Assembly: GCA_021030915.1 (NCBI GenBank)
Contig: JAGEMR010000003.1
Coordinates: 62,001 to 126,000 of the forward strand
Source of the DNA: Astrothelium macrocarpum
Taxonomy: Eukaryota; Ascomycota; Dothideomycetes; Trypetheliales; Trypetheliaceae
DNA: 64,000 nt
Reading direction: 5' to 3'
In this document: in pieces, positions 1-11,499 of the stretch
Numbering within the stretch: position 1 is the stretch's first letter
Layout of the letters: every line of letters begins with the position of its first letter
Program-made: the position numbers and the translations under genes
The notes under the pieces: model-generated
The model's input: only the letters and a program-made list of their open reading frames with translations
The model's database searches: none
What the model was told of the DNA's origin: nothing

Positions 1-481
1 CAGGCTGCACAGCACCTGTTTTCCAAAACGCGCAATAACTTCCCTAAGTCTGACTCTAGAGTATAAATCATTCTTCTCCATCAATGACGTCATGATCTGA
101 TCTTAGCTGATTCCTGCGAGTGTTCCAGAGACTTTCTTACAATGCCTACCCCTTAAATACTTTTTGCTGGGTATCCGTCAGAAGCCAATCTCGATTCTAT
201 GTTCAACACTCCTTTCCGCCTGCTCATACAAATTCGGATTCCTCCACACGGTGACTTATAAGTGTTTTATCTGGTCCACAAAGCTTACTTAAACTCATTA
301 TTGGCAATATGCCCGGTACATATCCACAGTGACGATCGTGTTCCTCCTCAACTCACCATTATACAAAAAACACTGGACATTGTGTCCAGGGATCCTCAGT
401 CCAAGACCGATTTTGTGGCCAATGATTCGCTGAATTACGGCCTTTCATAGTAAATGTGCCGTATTTTTAGATTCGGTACTT
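1..481. other. intergenic, no gene seen
   Basis: I see no conserved coding sequence or structured RNA here. The one reading frame (262-450) is short and resembles nothing I know. Confidence 0.5.
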
Positions 482-501
482 GCATTGACGCTATGTTTCG
501 T
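482..501. repeat. target site duplication of the SINE, left copy
   Basis: A 20-bp sequence identical to 923-942. It lies directly beyond the 3' end of the minus-strand SINE. Confidence 0.75.
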
Positions 502-922
502 TGATATTCGGCTTTGATTTTTGTACGCTAGCTACCTGAGTACTAGCCTACATTATTTCCACCTTGCTTTTTCGTGCTCAACTTCTTGATTGCCTAGCCT
601 AAGCTAGCCCTGGACTAAAACCTCGTCTAATGAGGAAAAACCTTGGGGTGCATTCACAGTGTCTCCGATCGTATATCACCTGATCGCGAAGGTAGGTATT
701 CCACCATCTTATCCACAGCGTAATCAATTCAATCAATTCCACGGCATTTGTCCACAATTGGCCTAGCAGCGGGGCCGTCAGCAGCTTTAGGGGTGGAGAA
801 AGCTAGGTTGCCAAGCCTAGGGAGAAGAGATGAGAGGTGGGTGTGGTGGGATTCGAACCCACGACTAGCAGCATTGCTTTTGGCCGCCAGTGACGCTCTT
901 CTACCATTGCGCCACCACGCCC
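502..922 (-). mobile_element. tRNA-derived SINE with 20-bp target site duplication
   Basis: On the minus strand a tRNA-like head begins exactly at 922 and the element body runs to about 502. It is bracketed by two identical 20-bp direct repeats, 482-501 and 923-942, as expected for LINE-mediated insertion of a SINE. The head carries an A box (TGGCGCAATGG) and a B box (GGTTCGAATCC), the internal RNA polymerase III promoter. Part of the body (about 505-660) recurs in degenerate form at about 23515-23690, so the unit is dispersed. No reading frame is expected in it. The perfect duplication suggests a fairly recent insertion. The element name and full family consensus are unknown to me. Confidence 0.72.
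838..922 (-). tRNA. tRNA-like sequence, probably the SINE head; isotype unresolved
   Basis: Minus strand 922 to 838 has a 7-bp acceptor stem with one mismatch (fourth pair), a D-arm-like segment, and a clean T arm (GTGGG TTCGAAT CCCAC) followed by a discriminator A at 838. The anticodon region is irregular: six paired bases close a 16-base loop with no obvious U33, so I cannot assign an anticodon. At 85 nt it is longer than a class I tRNA. Its 5' end coincides with the SINE target duplication, so I read it as the mobile element's promoter rather than a working tRNA. A tRNA search program may still call it. Confidence 0.5.
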
Positions 923-942
923 GCATTGACGCTATGTTTCGT
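923..942. repeat. target site duplication of the SINE, right copy
   Basis: A 20-bp sequence identical to 482-501. It abuts the first base of the tRNA-like head at 922. Confidence 0.75.
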
Positions 943-1251
943 GGCTCTTGAAGCGCGATTCGTGCCCTGAAAATGGTTGAGGTGAAGATTTGAGTCACCC
1001 GCGTACCCGTATACTCACAATTTAATTCGAAAACATAATTCTTAGAGATCGCGCGAGCCTGGAAGAATACCAGTGGTGCTCCAAAAAAGTGAAAGACCAG
1101 CTAGAACGACAGACATTGGGACAGAAGCGTTTTGGAGGTCCCGAGAGTGGGCGTTGAGCCACCAGACCCAAAAAATAAAGGGACCAAGAAGGATGATGCA
1201 GTGGTACGACAGAACATAAGTAAAGGAGATCCTGTGCCTAGCCTTGACACC

Positions 1252-3394
1252 CTATAAAGGTAGACCTACCATGTGATCGGTGGCTATCTGGAACGATTCT
1301 GTTTTTTTCGGGATACGTTCGAGAACCCATGCACCAGACGGTGGTATCAGACAATCGTGAGGCAAGCGCCAAGTGCAATCCGACTTGCAGGCATAGAAGT
1401 TGCAGAAGAACTCGTGATTGCCAATCAGGGGGTTCTGAGCTTCAGGGACCCGTGGATGATAGACGTATTCGTGACTTTCCGGAAGCTCTTTCTTTTCCAA
1501 GACAATACGCCCTGGCGCGAATTTCTTAATCTTTATAATTGCGTGAGCTATTGACTCACGGTATGTGCCGGGTCGAAGAACTTACTCGCACGCCATCAAA
1601 ATTATAGAATCGCCAAATGGAAAACCAATATCGTAGTCTTCCGCGGTTTTTACGATAACAACTTTTGAGTTCCTGAAAGAAAACTCTATCTGTGCTCTTG
1701 TCATTGACCTCGATGACTGTCAATTCAAGCGTTTTGCGACCCCCTTGGACGCCGAATAAGATCCAGAGTTTGTTTAAATTCGTTAGAGGCGTAGTTGATG
1801 ACGGCACCTTATTTCCTGCAATAGGTGTCATCTGTTCGGAATGCTGTGTTTGTATGGCTGAAAAGCTAGAGTGCCCCCCGGTGTCCTGCGACGAACTTGA
1901 TGTGGACGTCTTCGCGACATTTTCACTAGGCGTGTACCTTTGGCTTGCACTGGAGGCCATTGCAGAGGTTTCTGGAGAGCCCACTGGCCACTTTTTCCAG
2001 ATTCCGCTGAATGCCTTCCTAGTTTCCCGAAAACGGTCCGCTGGAACATCATGATTGAGCTGTTGAAGGATGTCTTCCACAAGGTCGCCTTCTGCAGCAG
2101 ATATCTCTTCCCACACCCATGTGCCGCAGTCCTACTTGGATTCAGTCCTACTCAATGACAGACAAGAGATAACTTAGACATACACAGCGCCAGAATAGCC
2201 GAAGCTGACCGTTCCGCAGCAGTTGCATTCGTGGCGACAAAGGCCACCAGTCCCATGTCATGTCGGTCCAGTCCTCTACAAAGGCTTTTACTTTGTTCAT
2301 AATTGAGAGGTCCTGCTCTTTCGAAACGAATATTCCATTTTTTTCTTGCCGAGAGAACGACTTTCTTGACGTTTGGAGTCAAAAGCATAAGCTTCATATT
2401 TTTCAGCAAGATTTGATACGATCTAGAACGTCCACTCAAATCAAACATATTTTCAGCTGGAAAAAGATCATGAACAGACGGAACTTCCTGATCAGAAAAA
2501 GGTGCCACAGCCTCATTTAACATCGCCATCCTTCCCAGCAGGAGCTCGTGTTCGGCTACGAAGCCAGACCCAAAGATTTCAAGTATTTACCCTATTGTCA
2601 GTTGATCCGCAACCTCAAATACCGGCTCATCCAAATAGTTAGGAATCCTTTCACTTATCCACATCCTGTAATATCTGTACTGCAGTAAACAAATTACTTG
2701 TGGCATCGAGTCTGGCGAAGCCTCCTTCGTAAGGTCATTGTAATAGAGCCCTAGTAGCACGGTGAAGCAACTTATGAAGCGCTGTTTACCCATCTGTGCC
2801 AAGGCACGTTTGCACAAAGGTACTAGGTGTGAATGTAGGATCAAAAAGTTCCGGGTCTTACTTTCCTTGTACTGGTCTACTACATATGTCAAATCATCGA
2901 ATGTGTCGAATTGTGCCGATTTCGAAATGTGCGGTTCAGTAAGAGGCTTTCGAATCACCGCTTCCTTGGATTTGGTTGTACTTGATCCCGTGGAAGCTTG
3001 TTGGTTCACAGGATAGAAAAGGCACTCCTTTTTGAGGCGAATACAGTTTGAGCATCGTCCTTGAGGGTCGTCCGGGGCTAGTTGACATCGGATTTTCTTT
3101 CGTTCGCAATGGCCTGATGCATGTCAGTCCTTTTTTTTGCCGCGACGCCAGGGATAGAGAGGCGATATAGAAGCCGCCGAGAAGGGGTGTCTCATATCTT
3201 TGCTTACCGCAAGCGGCCGTCGTTCGTTGATAGCCAACTTTACGAGCTTTGTCACCGGAAATAGCCGGAGAGGGCTCGCTCGATCTAGTTGGCGGTTCAT
3301 TTTTAGAGCTACTCTCTGGAGGCTTTGCTGATTCGGCATCCAAGGCTGGGGGGAGATCGTAGTCTTCATCGTCACTCCAGTGTACTTTAATCAT
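1252..3394 (-). CDS. Zn(II)2Cys6 transcription factor with a C-terminal RGRLRYWFSIW-type domain
   Basis: Exon 1 (3394-3208) joins exon 2 (3113-2591) across a GTAAGC...CTGAC...CAG intron. The join restores a zinc cluster at residues 60-90 (ACGHCERKKIRC, then C-SNCIRLKKEC), the fungal DNA-binding motif. Exon 3 (about 2530 to 2150) probably begins after an AAG at 2531. Exon 4 runs to 1586 and carries RGRLRYWFSIWRFYNFDGVR. It joins exon 5 (1524-1252) in phase through GTAAGT, giving KFAPGRIVLEKKELPESHEY. The exon 3/4 join is unresolved; no junction near 2116-2150 keeps phase cleanly, so a frameshift there is possible. The C-terminal segment matches a domain I recall from hypothetical proteins of Leotiomycetes; its function is unknown. 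A basic, Ser-rich linker (about residues 15-60) precedes the zinc cluster. A regulatory nuclear protein is the family expectation; targets are unknown. Confidence 0.7.
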
Positions 3395-4185
3395 TTCCGC
3401 TGAATATAGGTCGCGGTGGTAATGATTTCAAAGCCAGCAAATGATATTCGACTATGCTAAACATTCACGAACGTAACGCGTAGTTGCGTTTCTTTGGGAA
3501 AGAGAGTCGAGTGGTTCATCGCGTTAGGGCCACGCCCGGAGTGCGTACACTACTCTCTGGCCTGCCCGTTTCTGGTTAGGGCTTGCGACATTTTCACGAC
3601 TGGTGAGTGAATGTTTCAATAAAAAATAATATCGAGATAACTCTTCGATTGATATGCTATTGCTGAAGTTGAACGATGAATGGTGAATGAATGTTTGTAG
3701 CAGGCATTGGGCTATCGTCGTTGTCACTATATTTCTGTCCTTTGAAAGCAAGACTGTAGCTCAGAGACAATGCTCTTCCCTCTACGCTTTTAGCAACGGA
3801 TATTCGGAAATGTCGAACATGCAGTAGAAGGTATGTCATGGGGATATATCGTACAGAAATTAACGGGAAATCAATTGGGTAGGTGACCGACACGTGGGAA
3901 ATCATGTGCATTATGACAATCGTACTACAACTTAGTTGACACGTGTGACCTTCCCAGAAGTTGATAGGTATCTACAGTCAAGACGCTACGATCGCAGCCG
4001 AATTGTCTGGTTTGAGAGCATACATTCTACATTAGAATACAAAGACAACCACTATACTCACATGCAGCCAACCTCATTAATCCAGAATGCCATGAATCGG
4101 ACCATAGCTGACGGCTAAAATGCGTAATTGAATGCTCTTATGTATATCAACATCTGATCACTCCTCGATCACCCCCACTCTCCGA
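3395..4185. other. intergenic, no gene seen
   Basis: This lies between the start of the zinc-cluster gene and the stop codon of glycogen synthase. Only short unrelated reading frames occur on either strand. It presumably holds the promoter of the regulator and the 3' end of the synthase transcript. Confidence 0.5.
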
Positions 4186-6523
4186 CTATGACTCCCGCAC
4201 GATCTCTGACGCAACCCCATCCCCATTCACCAAGCCGTCTTTTTCATTTGCCTTGGTCTTCAGTGTCAACGGGAACGGATAGTCGTCCGGATCCTCCTCT
4301 TCTGGCAGCCGCCACGCAATATAATCCTCCGTACTGAGACCTTCGCGACCTTCTTGGAGAGAGGCGAAGTCGCCGGGTGTCATCATGCCGGAGCGGTCGC
4401 GCGGAGAGCCAGGAGCGGATAGTGGGCGAGAGATCTTGAGCTCGGTGCCGTCGAAGAAGGTGGGCTCGGATGTGTCTGGATCGAAGGAAGATGGGTAGGC
4501 TGGAGAGTCAAATTTGTTAGCGATGCGGAAAGAGGAAAGAGGAGGACGAAAGGGGAAAACTTACCACGACGCAAGGCAAGCTGTCGCGCCTTGACATACT
4601 CCATACCCATGCGCTTCCAATCTAGCAAGTCGCTCAGGCGCTCGGTGCGGTTACGCTGATTGATGCGTTGGCGCTTGCTCTTGCGGGTGAATTCGTACAT
4701 GAAATCGCAGAGCTGGTTGACGGAGTCGTCCACGCCCTTCATACGGCGATCGACAATGTAGATGCCATAGTCGGCCGCGTTCTCGATCAGTTCTTCCATG
4801 TAGCACCCGAAGCCAGACAGATTTGTCGTGATGCTGGGTACGCCCATCACGGTGCACTCGGCGGGAGTGTAGCCCCAAGGCTCGTAATAGGAGGAAAAGA
4901 CGCCCATATGGGTACCGCGCACGAAGTCGTCGTAGTCCATTGGTAGTACAGGATTGGCGGAGTTGAGGAATTCTGGGTGGAAGATGATTTTGACGCGATC
5001 TGAAGGGTGATTGAAGAGTTGGCAGCGCCGGATTTGGTTGAGGACGGGGTCGTCACTGTCGTTGACCATGTTGTGTGTTACGATTGGTGGTAGGGTACCT
5101 CTTTTCATGGCAAACAACCTTCGCCGTAGCATGATTTTGTCGGCTGAGGTGACTAGTTCCTTGTCTTCGGGAAGTTCTTGGCCCTCGTGCCATGCGAGAC
5201 TGCGCTCGAAGAGCTTCTTTCCGACATTTTGCTCAATCACACGCACGGTGTCTTGGAGAGATTTGATAACGGCTTGGCCCTTGAGTGCTTCTACCGTAAG
5301 TGAAGTTGTTTGGGCGGGCATGATTATGAAAGCAACGACAGTCATGTTTGATCCTGCACTCTTCATGCGATGATTCAAGCGGGCAAGGGATTCAATAAAC
5401 ATGTCCACGCCTTTATTTCGATATTCGTATCTTCCAGCTGTGAAGAAATAAAGGGTATTCTCTGGCTCGAAGTCGTTGTGCCCATAAAAGTGCCCTCTAA
5501 CGAAGTCAGCGATTCGATTCTTGGATTGCTGATGGAGGTTCTGAAACTCGTGTGTGGCAGAGAACTTCTTAACATTGAGACCATTAGGAAGCACGCCATC
5601 GGGTTTTCTTTTTAGTAAGTGTTCGCTCTCATAGGCGGTGATATGGGAAACGGTGGTGAAGACGTCGGCAGAATGTGCCGCTCCTCGTTCAATGCAGTAT
5701 CGGTGGTAGATGCCTCGCTTGCCTGCTTCGGCGTCGACGTCGAAATACTGGAGATTGTTATAGAAGTCAACCGAGCCTGCGCAAAGATATCGACCGAGGA
5801 GTGTGGCATGTGTGGTGAAAATGGTAGTAACGTCTATCCGCCGTTTTTTACATAGTGGTAGAGCCACACCGGCAAGCCATTCGTGAAACTGCGCGACAAC
5901 GGCGCGCTCTTGTTCATGATACACATACTAAGGACAATCAATCGCAAGTCCAATATGACAAGAAGTCAGAGAACGTACCTCGCCCAAGAACCATGCAATT
6001 ACGTATCCGAAAACAATTGCCTCGTTAGTCTCCCAATCATCCGGCGGTGAAGGTATACCAGCAATGGACCACAGGTCCCCTTTCCATTCATCAAGTTTGT
6101 AATATGCCGTCTTGGTATCGAATAGAAGCACTCGAGGTGCACCGTCGATAAGCCAACGCCCATATAAAGTTTTAATCCCTCGATCGCCCATGGATTTTAT
6201 CGTCTTTATTAATGCTGGGTCTTTTGGTTGTATTTCTTCGACTTCGACTTGTGCCTGATCCAGTCAGTATGAGGTCACCGTTATTACAATGGAAATGGCG
6301 TACAGATGCGTAGTTCAAAGGGCCAAGCATAGTATAGGTAGCGCCATATTCGGCAGTGGTGACTTGAGCTTTCGACTTGAGGACAGAGTAAATGCCACCG
6401 ACTATTGTAAGATAAGCAGTGTGTTGGATGACGCAATTGAGAGTATCTACCTCGATTTGCAACTTCAGTGGCCACCTCGAAAAGAACATGATTCCTCACG
6501 TCCCGTTTGGGAGTATCGGTCAT
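4186..6523 (-). CDS. gsy1: glycogen [starch] synthase (GT3 family)
   Basis: Transfers glucose from UDP-glucose to the growing alpha-1,4 chain of glycogen in the cytosol. Five exons, 6523-6451, 6401-6304, 6254-5979, 5927-4565 and 4499-4186, join in phase to 707 residues, the usual length for fungal GSY. The N terminus has the UDP-glucose-binding region (VGGIYSVLKSKA, residues 25-36). The C-terminal Rossmann half holds the GT3 catalytic E-x7-E (EPWGYTPAE). The Arg-rich cluster (RKSKRQRINQRNR) matches the glucose-6-phosphate site of eukaryotic synthases. The tail is Ser-rich (SRPLSAPGSPRDRSG), the place where these enzymes are inhibited by phosphorylation. The start ATG at 6523 opens MTDTPKRDVRNHVLFEVATE, which fits the family. 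No truncation is seen. Confidence 0.96.
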
Positions 6524-7554
6524 TGCGGCGAGTGCTTAGAGGGAACAGGCCGTAAAAGCGGTGCGAATTCGAAATCAAAGGCAGAAATGTCTGTGACGAA
6601 CCGGCGATAGAACAAGGAGGGGTTTCTTTTAAAGTGGCGGAGGGTGGGATAGGAGCTGCAGGTTGGGTTCGACAGGTCGAGCTCGTGTGGAGCAGGTTGT
6701 GGAGAAAATGACTGGGGTTCAACGGTTGCTGAGGAACCAGCCGTTAGCAACAACTTCAGCACAAGTCTTTCTCCGCTACACACTTTGATGGAATGGAAAA
6801 GAAGCTCGAAGCAGGGAGAAGTCAGGAGTCAGTTGACGAAGCTGTCAAAGGTGGGGGTGACGTTTTTTCTGTCACACCGATGGAAGAGCCGGAGCTACAT
6901 TCCTGAGCTCCCCAAGCTCGTTGTGGAAACGTGCTGTTCCTGGTTGCCTTGAAGCGGAAGGCTACGGGAGATGACTTATTTATTGATTGTTGACTGATAC
7001 AATCTCCTTCTCAGATACAAGATGTTCGCTTTCTCACACTTCTTCGGGTATAAATCAAGACGGCTGGATTTCCGTCAGGTGGTTAAGATACGTAGCTCTG
7101 GGACCCTCGAACCCCGCATCTCTTCAAAGCTTGATCCATGTTCCTCCGAGATACTACTTTCGGATATGATCGATTGACCAATCATCAACACCTACCATCC
7201 AGGCAAGCGAGGGACGCCCAACGTGTGGCTGGGCTAGAACTGACGAACTAATCTGACAGCTGCCTTGTAGCGATTGGCCTTAACGTTAGTGTGGGAGGCA
7301 GAAATCAGAGTCTTATTGGCTCTGAAACTCTTTACAATCGAATTCAGAGTGTTAGTCGGTTGATACTTCTCTCTGTGTGTTCTCTTTTACTAAATCAATA
7401 TAGTCTACTACCTGGACTGTTTCAGTGAAGTATGACATATCAGATCGTCTAATGCATTTCACGCCTCAGCAATAGAATGTACGGTCAACGCCAAGTTAAT
7501 GATACAAATCTTCACGTTGATATCGCGTTGCTGGTTTTGTCTGTGGCTTTAAAC
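6524..7554. other. intergenic between divergent-tail genes, no gene seen
   Basis: This contains the upstream region of glycogen synthase and the downstream region of the AA9 gene, both on the minus strand. I find no conserved open frame, repeat or RNA gene. Confidence 0.5.
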
Positions 7555-8711
7555 TTATGTACACTGCGAATAGTACGGCGGTGAGACGGCTTCACAGGTG
7601 AATCCCGAAGCGCAAGTGGTGCACCCGGTATATCCCGTTCCACCACACTGTCCATACTGTGCCACGGCACAAGCACCAGGCGCCGTTGGGCTCGATGATG
7701 CACCGCTCGAACTTGTAGCCAGTGTTGTAGAAGTGACCGGGCTCGCCGGTGTGCTTGTAGCGACAGAGGCTGCAGGAGTGCTTAGCTCGGCTCCTGAACA
7801 GGGCGCGCCAGCGGATTTGGTCGTGCCGCCAGAGTAGACCGTGGGACCAGGCACATCGTATGTTGACATGGACTCATAGATGTTAATGAGAATACCCGGG
7901 TCCGTATCGCTGTAGGCTCCTGGGAAGAGTACAGTGGCTGGGTCCGCCGAGCCCCCGTCGGAAACGGTGATTTGATCTGGAGCGAGCATTTAGTAAGAGT
8001 ATATCGCAAAGGAGGGCATGTACTTACAGCAGCTCATGTAAAACTGAGCACCTCCAACAGAGCTAGCAACGTGCAAAGCGATGACCTCGGCCCGCAGCAA
8101 GTAGTCGCCAGCAGGAATGTCTGAGGGGATCTTGACGTTCATTTTCCCACAGCAAGTATTCAAGTCCACCGTTCCCCAATCGTCCGTAGAACCGGTACTT
8201 CCTGCACCTGTGTTTGCCCATGTGTCTTCGAAGACCTTGAACCAGCCGGTGGAGCCATCGGCTGTGCTTGCATCCTCGACTTTACTCATGTAAACTTGGA
8301 CAGGGCCGTAATGATCTCCGCCAATGGCCTGATTTGCGCAAGAGCGATCGCCTGGTTGCTTTGCAAGGACTTAGAAAAGATAGAATATGGCAATGAAATT
8401 ATGCTGGTACCTGGTGCATTTCCACCGTCACAATTTGGCCCGCTGTGACAGCACACTTTCCTGAGACCCCTGTTGTACCATCGACATTGCAACGAATGTC
8501 TGTTGAATTGACGTCTGTTACGGGACTGTTTGATGGCGGTAGACGGACGCAGGAACCGCCGTGATTATTTTGTCAGCTTTTTGCTATGACGGCTGAAGTT
8601 GGGGAGACATATCTGGTCAACACCGTTGACCCACAGGTCTTGAAATGTTGCATGGGATGCAGCTTGTTGGGCCAAGAGCGCGGCAAAGAAAGAAGTAATG
8701 AAGGAAGGCAT
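7555..8711 (-). CDS. AA9 lytic polysaccharide monooxygenase with CBM1
   Basis: A secreted copper enzyme that oxidatively cleaves cellulose. Exons 8711-8613, 8560-8411, 8358-8028 and 7976-7555 give 333 residues. Residues 1-19 are a signal peptide; cleavage leaves His20 (HATFQDLW) as the amino-terminal copper-binding histidine. Typical AA9 segments follow: GGSCVRLPPSNSPV, CANQAIGGDHYGPVQVYM, and GGAQFYMSCYQITVSDGG with the axial Tyr region. A Ser/Thr-rich linker leads to a C-terminal CBM1 with four Cys (CAVAQYGQCGGTGYTGCTTC...). The first intron (8612-8561) lacks GT-AG and appears to be AT-AC; without its removal the frame breaks. The other two introns are ordinary. The start ATG at 8711 gives the expected signal peptide. 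Confidence 0.92.
8561..8612 (-). other. apparent AT-AC intron (U2-type) in the AA9 gene
   Basis: On the minus strand the 52-nt segment starts ATATGT, where a fungal donor would read GTATGT, and ends TCAC, with a CTGAC branch site about 16 nt before the end. Removing it joins VNGVDQ to GGSCVRLPP in phase, the conserved AA9 order. No GT-AG pair nearby preserves the frame. A1 paired with a terminal C is the known permissive combination for the major spliceosome. Confidence 0.7.
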
Positions 8712-10042
8712 GTTTGCAAAATGAGACGGCTAACGATGGATGAAGAAGCAAAAACAGAGCACAAAACTAAAGCTTGGCAGTCGAGGGAAAGGAATTACTT
8801 ATACACCGAGCTTACTATCATTTGGAGGTAATATCAATTGCTGCAGGTAGTATTTGGATAGCCACGTGAACCACTTAATCCTACCTTCATATATAGCAAA
8901 ATTGCTGGACCATGAGGACCAGTATTGAACATGGTCACGGCGACCAATAATGACAATCGTTTTGGCAGAAGACGCAGCTTGAGGCGAGCTTGCAAGCGTG
9001 TAGTGAGTGCCAAGAGTGATAAATAAGTACACAGGCAGAATGCGGTACTTTGGAAGAACACGGGTAATTGGGAATAATTAAGTTCTACCGTAAGCTAATC
9101 CACCAGTGCCGTGCACATGCCTGCCCAGAGTGGCTCTCTGGCTCGAAAACTTCCTCTCACTATGTCAGCACGACTGATTCGTATCGCTGTTGGACGGAGA
9201 TGAGTAGACCCAGAGCGTTCAAAGTTGCGAGGAGTAGTAATAAGGAATGTCGGGGATCACACGAGACATGATTGGGTACGCACCCATGCCCAGGAGACCC
9301 TCGATAGTAAGAACAACAAAATTTGGAGAAACGTTCTCAATAAATGATCAAATGTTCTTGGCGTCTCGTAGTCGTAATAGAAGTCCTTCTAACCCATACA
9401 TGGATTGTTAAATATCTTGCGGTTCATACTGCTTTTCGCGGCCCACGTTGCAGTACATTGCGCCGAGAACGCAGTGAGGATCAATTAGAACACATCGACA
9501 CAGGTAGAACATACTACCTCTGAAGAAGTCGATAAAATTATGATGACAGCAAACCCCAATACTTTGAGAGTAAATCATGATGAAAGAAGGTGAGGATTTT
9601 GGGGTTCGGGGAGAGGTCAAGCCTTCTCAGGGGTAGTCCAACACTTTAGGTTAGAGTTACGCTAGAGCTACGCTAAGGTTCGAATGAGAATCCAAGCCAC
9701 CGGTTCAACCTCGGCTCTACCGATGTCTTCCGACCAAAGACCAAACCGCTATTTGACGTCACTGTGCTAGTACCTTCCACGGTGCCACGGTGCCACGGTG
9801 CTTCGTAGGATTGGAAGATCAGGGTTTTGCATCGAAGCCTCGCCATGCATACTGCTTTTCTGTTAAGGGTCTACGATCGGTACATCGTGCCGTTAGTGGG
9901 CAAAGCTAAATGCTATGACATAAGGTACGCAGCAGTAATGGAGCCCCCAAATCTTGGCTTTTCAGACTATCCTTAGACTTGGAAGAGGTATGAAATAACA
10001 TGCTTTTCTGAATCTTCTCATGCTACATATGACTGCGTCAAG
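8712..10042. other. intergenic, no gene supported
   Basis: This holds the AA9 promoter and the upstream region of the VPS62-like gene. A minus-strand frame at 9061-8834 has a hydrophobic start but no conserved domain I can defend. A short tandem repeat lies at 9777-9801. Confidence 0.5.
9777..9801. repeat. short tandem repeat, three copies of CCACGGTG
   Basis: The 8-bp unit CCACGGTG occurs three times in a row in non-coding sequence. Confidence 0.8.
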
Positions 10043-11499
10043 ATGCATGTCTTATCTTGTGGTTATATCGCTTTAGCTTCATCCCTCTTCCTACATATTG
10101 CAGCATCAGCCATAGAACAAAGGCAGGCCGCAACCATTCCTGGCTATGTTACTCAATTCGGTAAGCCTTGAATAAAGTCGAATTTCGTTCCTCGCATGTT
10201 GACCATGAGTAAGCTCCGCTCGTGTATCTCGATGTCAATGATCCATACCTTCCGTCAGATATTGGAGCGCAAATTGTAAATACAAAGCCCGACATCAACT
10301 ATACTCAGTTGTCAAATGCTCCGCAAGATATCGGACTACAAAATCTATCATCTTTAAATGCACCGTCGAATTGTAGCTCCTTTGATAGTTGTTGGAGTTA
10401 TCTCACATCTCGAGAGACACCGACGACAGACCAGCCATGGCTTCATGGCGTTCTCCCAGACTCTAATGGCAAGACCAATGGTGCCACGAGTGCTGCTGTA
10501 GTCGTCAATGATCACGGCTCTGGTCTTGTTGACGCGTTTTACTTTTATTTCTATGCCTTCAATTTGGGAGAAACAATTGACCTGTCAAGCTTGGGTCTGA
10601 ATATCTCCTCTGCTGTAGTGGACAATCATGTCGGCGACTGGGAAGTAAGTTCATACTTCCTTCGAATACTGATCATTTGGTAGCTGACACATTCTAGCAT
10701 ACCATGGTACGCTTCCAGAATGGTACGCCTCAGACGATATGGCTCAGCGCACACAATGTAAATTCCATTATCAATAATGGAGTAGAAACAATTTTTACTC
10801 ACCATTATTCAGGGTGGTTACGTCTATACATACGAAGCTATTTCGAAAAATAACTCACGTCCGATCGTCTATTCATCCCTTGGCGGTCACGCCAACTACG
10901 CAACTCCGGGGACCCAAAGTCGCATCGAAGTCGTCCAGGTCAACGACTATACCTCTGCTGGGCCACTATGGGATCCGGTTGCCAGCGCATACTTTTACAC
11001 ATTCACTCCCAGCTCCGATCTGAACGGGACCTTCACCGCTGCCAACTCCACCCCTTCCGCGCCAACCTCGTGGCTCTACTATCTTGGGATGTGGGGTGAC
11101 AAGCAGCTTCCAAACAGCAACCCACATCAACTAGATCTTGCTGGCGTCGCATATACATGGGAGGACGGTCCCACCGGTCCTCTAGACAAATATCTCAATC
11201 GCAGTGGCACATGTCCTCCAGCCAATGAGCCTTGCAACACTACCACTGTGCTACCGACTCCGAGTGGGAATACTTCGCCTGCACAGACGCTTAGTAGGAC
11301 GGAATTTGCGCCTACTGTAGGGACTGGGACAGCCACCGCAACTGGCAGCAGTTCTGCAACAAGTTCTGCCAGCAGTTCTGCGACGAGTGGAAGCACCAGC
11401 ACTCCAAAGGCGTCTTCGGCTGCCGTTCCGATTGCGCCGCCACATTTGGGAGCTGTAGTCTCGCTGCTGGCGGCTGTTGCTTTTAGTGTTCTGTATTAA
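10043..11499 (+). CDS. VPS62-like secreted protein, probably GPI-anchored
   Basis: Exons 10043-10160, 10214-10644, 10698-10757 and 10813-11499 join in phase to 431 residues. The first 23 or so residues form a signal peptide (hydrophobic ASSLFLHIAASA). The core has the vacuolar protein sorting 62 family pattern: APLVYLDVNDPYLPSDI, then VGDWEHTMVRFQNGTPQTIW across the second intron, then RPIVYSSLGGHANYATPG. Several N-glycosylation sites are present. The last 100 residues are Ser/Thr/Ala-rich and end in a hydrophobic stretch with no charged tail (APPHLGAVVSLLAAVAFSVL), the layout of a GPI-anchor signal. The molecular activity of this family in filamentous fungi is not established. Despite the name, this copy looks like a cell-surface protein. 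A 3' untranslated region probably follows 11499. Confidence 0.85.

Noticed and set aside
748..998. Overlapping frames on both strands around 748-998
   Set aside because: They are translations of the tRNA-like SINE head and its flank.
8834..9061. Minus-strand frame with a hydrophobic start and a GPHGPAILLYM phrase, next to the AA9 gene
   Set aside because: It recalls LPMO wording but has no histidine brace, no Cys pattern and no extension in any frame; too little to call a gene or pseudogene.
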